DNA of 45,191 nucleotides from assembly GCA_905235805.1 (NCBI GenBank), contig CAJOMV010000024.1, forward strand, positions 1 to 45,191, written 5' to 3'. Position numbers and translations under genes: made by a program. The notes under the pieces are model-generated. The model worked only from the letters and a program-made list of their open reading frames with translations, did no database searches and was not told the DNA's origin. Positions 42,872 through 45,191 of the stretch are shown in pieces. This stretch comes from an uncultured Ruminiclostridium sp. Lineage in GTDB: Bacteria; Bacillota; Clostridia; Oscillospirales; Ruminococcaceae. The stretch's first letter is position 1; each line of letters starts with the position of its first letter.

Positions 42872-43435
42872 TCACTGCCGGGGCTGTGGACCTCCGGGAC
42901 CACCCTGAGGGGGACCGCCGGGACCACCCTGCGGTGGCGGGAAGGGGATACCGTTCTTGTTGAAGACGAGCTTCATGAAAATGGGCATAAAGACGAAGAT
43001 GAGTATGTAGCCCACAACCATACATACCGCGAAGGAGCCCAGAAACATCTGCATGAATGAGGGCATGTGCTCGAGGGCTTCGGGGGCGGCGTTGGCACGG
43101 GAGGTGAAGTACGCGAAAGCCACCATTGCGAGCGTGATAATGGGCGTGTAAATACAGTCTGAGATGAGCGCCTCGACGAGACGCGCCTGAACAGTGCCTG
43201 GCTTAGCCCTGAAGGCGCGGACGGCGTTCTCGCTCCACTTTCTGTGGGGAATGCAGAAGCCTATGATAAGGCTGATGATGAAGCTTATCACAAAGCTGAG
43301 GAGAAATCCCATGATCGTGAAATGCCCTCCGAGGAGGTTGCCGACCAGCGACAGGCAGAAGCTCATCATAGCGCCCATGAGCAGGTTCATCTGCGCCCCT
43401 ATCTTCTTCATTACATTAGGATCCGGCATGGTCAT
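42872..43435 (-). CDS. Small membrane protein with Pro/Gly-rich tail
   Basis: A 187-residue protein with four predicted membrane helices (about residues 17-36, 41-62, 94-110 and 128-152) and a C-terminal tail of repeated Pro/Gly/Gln units (PPPQGGPGGPPQGG). The helices faintly resemble DUF2798 proteins, but I would not assign a family. It overlaps the superoxide reductase gene by four bases (ATGA), so it is coupled to oxygen-defence genes and may be involved with them. Confidence 0.75.
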   Translation of the reverse strand: MTMPDPNVMKKIGAQMNLLMGAMMSFCLSLVGNLLGGHFTIMGFLLSFVISFIISLIIGFCIPHRKWSENAVRAFRAKPGTVQARLVEALISDCIYTPIITLAMVAFAYFTSRANAAPEALEHMPSFMQMFLGSFAVCMVVGYILIFVFMPIFMKLVFNKNGIPFPPPQGGPGGPPQGGPGGPQPRQ

Positions 43436-43812
43436 ATCTCCGTTTTCCAGAGCCCGTGGAGATTGCAGTATTCATATACCGCAACAGGCTTGTCGTCCGC
43501 TGTCAGAGCGAATTCCGCATACGGCTTGTCCGCTGGGGTGAGAACCTTTCTCTGCATTCCCTGCGAGGTCTCAAGGCATATCCACTGGATAAGATGCGCG
43601 TCGGTCATGGGGTGCTCAACCGAGCCGACTGCCGCCTTTACAATGTTTCCCTCGACGGTGACTACGGGAACGTGCTTCTCCTTTGCCGCGTCAACAGTGT
43701 TCGCGACGATCTCCTCCATAGCCTCGCCGCAGCACTTGAAGGGACATTCCTTCTTCAGTACCGCCGCCGCGATCTGTCCGCAGGACTTGCATTTGTAGAA
43801 TTTCGGTGTCAT
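43432..43812 (-). CDS. Desulfoferrodoxin-type superoxide reductase
   Basis: A 126-residue iron protein that reduces superoxide to hydrogen peroxide. It carries a small N-terminal Cys-rich iron site (Cys 8, 11, 27, 28, as in desulforedoxin). The catalytic centre is also complete: Glu 45 and His 47 in EKHVP, His 67 and His 73 in VEHPMTDAH, and Cys 116 and His 119 in YCNLHG. CGGAGG precedes the start. It lies 43 bases after the flavodiiron protein gene, giving a joint superoxide and oxygen defence unit of a strict anaerobe. Confidence 0.95.
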   Translation of the reverse strand: MTPKFYKCKSCGQIAAAVLKKECPFKCCGEAMEEIVANTVDAAKEKHVPVVTVEGNIVKAAVGSVEHPMTDAHLIQWICLETSQGMQRKVLTPADKPYAEFALTADDKPVAVYEYCNLHGLWKTEI

Positions 43813-43855
43813 ATTGTATCCTCCGTTTGTTTATTTTTTTGCGGTGTGACCCGCA

Positions 43856-45058
43856 TTAATCAACTGCTTCCGCGGCTATCCTGCCGAGCATGGCGTCCAT
43901 TGCCGCTTCATTTTCGGGCTTCATCGCGGACTTTATCGTTACCTGCTCGTCAAGTATCGTGATACCCTTGCAGGGCTCGAGCATGGCGCGTATGAGCTTG
44001 CCCGCCGCGGGAGCCCATGAGCCGTTCTCAATGATGCCGACGGTCTTGCCGCTGAAGCTGTGGGCGACAAGGTCGTGCAGCAGCTCCTCCATTTTTATGA
44101 ATATCCCGTTGTTGTAGGTCGTTGTGGCGAATATGACATGGCTGAAACGGAACGCCTCGGCTACCATGTATGAGGTATGTGTCATCGAAGCGTCGTACAT
44201 CTTCACCGTGACACCCTTTTCCCGCAGCTTTGCGGCAGCGAGCTCCGCGGCAGCCTGCGTTCCGCCGTATACGGACGTGTAGGCTATCAGCACGCCCTTC
44301 TCCTCGGGCTCATACCTGCTCCAGCAGTCGTATTTCGCGAGAAGCTTGTCTATGTCACGTCTCCACACAAAGCCGTGCAGCGGGCATATCATCTGTATAT
44401 CCAGTCCCGCAGCCTTTTTGAGCACTGCCTGCACCTGTGCGCCGTATTTGCCGACGATGTTGCAGTAGTAGCGTCTCGCCTCATCGAGGTATTCACGTTC
44501 GAAATCCACCTCGTCCGCGAATATCGCGCCGTCAAGCGCCCCGAAGGTCCCGAAGGCGTCCGCCGTGAACAGTATCCTGTCCGCCTTGTCGTAGGACATC
44601 ATTACCTCCGGCCAGTGCACCATAGGTGCCGCAACGAAGCTGTAGGTGTGTTTCCCGGTCTCCAGTGTGTCGCCCTCTTTTACCGTGACAACTCTCTCCG
44701 CGGGTAGCGCCTCAAAGAACTGCGTTATCATCGTGAGCGCCTTCGCGCTTGTGACGACCTTTACTTCGGGGTAGAGCGTGAGCAGCTCCCACAGGGTCGC
44801 GGAGTGGTCGGGCTCCATGTGGTGGATCACCACATAATCGAGCTTTCTGCCGCCCAGTTCATATTTCAGATTATCGAAAAACAGTCCGCTTATCGCCTTA
44901 TCCACGGTATCAAAGAGGACGGTCTTTTCGTCCTTCAGAAGGTAGGAATTGTACGAGACGCCCGCCGGAACGGGATAGACCGCCTCAAACAGCGAGAGCT
45001 TCCTGTCGCTTCCTCCTATCCATACAAGGTCGTCGGTGATCTTTCGTGTGCAGTGCAT
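43856..45058 (-). CDS. Flavodiiron protein (FprA-type A flavoprotein)
   Basis: A 400-residue enzyme that reduces oxygen to water, or nitric oxide to nitrous oxide, at a di-iron site using electrons from FMN. The N-terminal metallo-beta-lactamase-like domain has HxExDH as HMEPDH (80-85), plus APMVHW, FTADAFG and CPLHGFVW supplying the remaining ligands. The C-terminal flavodoxin domain starts at about residue 253 with IAYTSVYGGTQAAA. AAGGAG precedes the start. No rubredoxin domain or gene is nearby. Confidence 0.95.
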   Translation of the reverse strand: MHCTRKITDDLVWIGGSDRKLSLFEAVYPVPAGVSYNSYLLKDEKTVLFDTVDKAISGLFFDNLKYELGGRKLDYVVIHHMEPDHSATLWELLTLYPEVKVVTSAKALTMITQFFEALPAERVVTVKEGDTLETGKHTYSFVAAPMVHWPEVMMSYDKADRILFTADAFGTFGALDGAIFADEVDFEREYLDEARRYYCNIVGKYGAQVQAVLKKAAGLDIQMICPLHGFVWRRDIDKLLAKYDCWSRYEPEEKGVLIAYTSVYGGTQAAAELAAAKLREKGVTVKMYDASMTHTSYMVAEAFRFSHVIFATTTYNNGIFIKMEELLHDLVAHSFSGKTVGIIENGSWAPAAGKLIRAMLEPCKGITILDEQVTIKSAMKPENEAAMDAMLGRIAAEAVD

Positions 45059-45191
45059 AGCGATACTCTCCTTTTGCTGTATTTATCGTATTGTGCAGAT
45101 GATGCGTCACTTTATCGCGAAGCTGATAAAAAGTCTTTGGAAGGTGGGGGTCTGGGGGAGGGAACCTTTCTTCAGAAAGGTTCCCTCCCCC
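45059..45191. repeat. Right-edge intergenic repeat with 18-bp perfect hairpin
   Basis: After the flavodiiron gene leader, a GC-rich repeat holds a perfect 18-base inverted repeat (45154-45171 with 45174-45191, two-base loop) that runs exactly to the window edge. The phrase gggtctgggggagggaacc matches the reverse complement of the tract after bioB. No promoter was convincingly seen. Confidence 0.65.

Noticed and set aside
43813..43855. GCGG...CCGC pairing before the superoxide reductase gene as a terminator
   Set aside because: On the minus strand it is followed by A residues, not T, and the stem is only four pairs.
45059..45130. Promoter for the flavodiiron gene
   Set aside because: TACGAT-like -10 was seen, but no -35 box at a suitable distance.
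1..45191. tRNA or rRNA genes and riboswitches
   Set aside because: None was recognised on reading the intergenic regions; a covariance-model search could not be run.

Overview
The window reads as chromosomal DNA from an anaerobic, moderately GC-rich Firmicute of the Clostridia, most like the Ruminococcus/Oscillospiraceae group. The support is indirect: consensus sigma-A promoters with 17-bp spacers, strong AGGAGG-type ribosome binding sites, Firmicute families (ClpE-like unfoldase, YmfI-like reductase, EcfAAT transporter core), and anaerobe oxygen defence by a flavodiiron protein and superoxide reductase. No rRNA, tRNA or CRISPR array was seen. The species cannot be named from this sequence.

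Left part (1-20.6 kb): a repeat-rich intergenic patch; a radical SAM/aldo-keto reductase pair (minus); a CNNM/CorC-type membrane protein with an NfeD-like partner (plus); a CbbX/SpoVK-type AAA ATPase (minus); a CHASE2-HD-GYP receptor followed by a FecR-domain surface protein with cysteine repeats (plus); a PAP2 phosphatase and a lone bioB fired from back-to-back promoters; a VWA/thrombospondin-3 surface protein; and a sugar ABC transporter operon read ATPase-permease-permease-binding protein. The first gene of that operon appears to be an FRG-domain protein with its own consensus promoter.

Middle (21.4-24.5 kb): three adjacent phage packaging genes (short terminase small subunit, large terminase, portal) with no other phage genes. 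The large terminase has no ATG/GTG/TTG start upstream of its Walker A motif, and the other two look trimmed at their outer ends. This looks like a decayed or domesticated packaging cassette.

Right part (24.5-45.1 kb): a long, tightly packed minus-strand housekeeping run. Read in transcription order it has flavodiiron protein, superoxide reductase and a membrane protein; then ruvC, a membrane TPR-like gene, ruvA, ruvB, glmM, two DUF6054-like paralogs, an rRNA methyltransferase, a fused EcfA1-EcfA2 ATPase, ecfT, truA, a DUF5711-like protein, a CvpA protein, a ClpE-like unfoldase, a YmfI-like SDR, a small PH-like protein, a MurL-like PP-loop enzyme and murD. The murL-murD pair is the most interesting metabolic observation: it matches the alternative route known from Xanthomonas, in which MurD2 adds L-glutamate and MurL epimerises it to D-glutamate, bypassing glutamate racemase.

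Several intergenic regions carry dispersed sequences: a 'GCCTGTCAtTTC' hairpin terminator in three copies, and GC-rich repeats with shared cores at the left edge, after bioB, after the portal gene and at the right edge.
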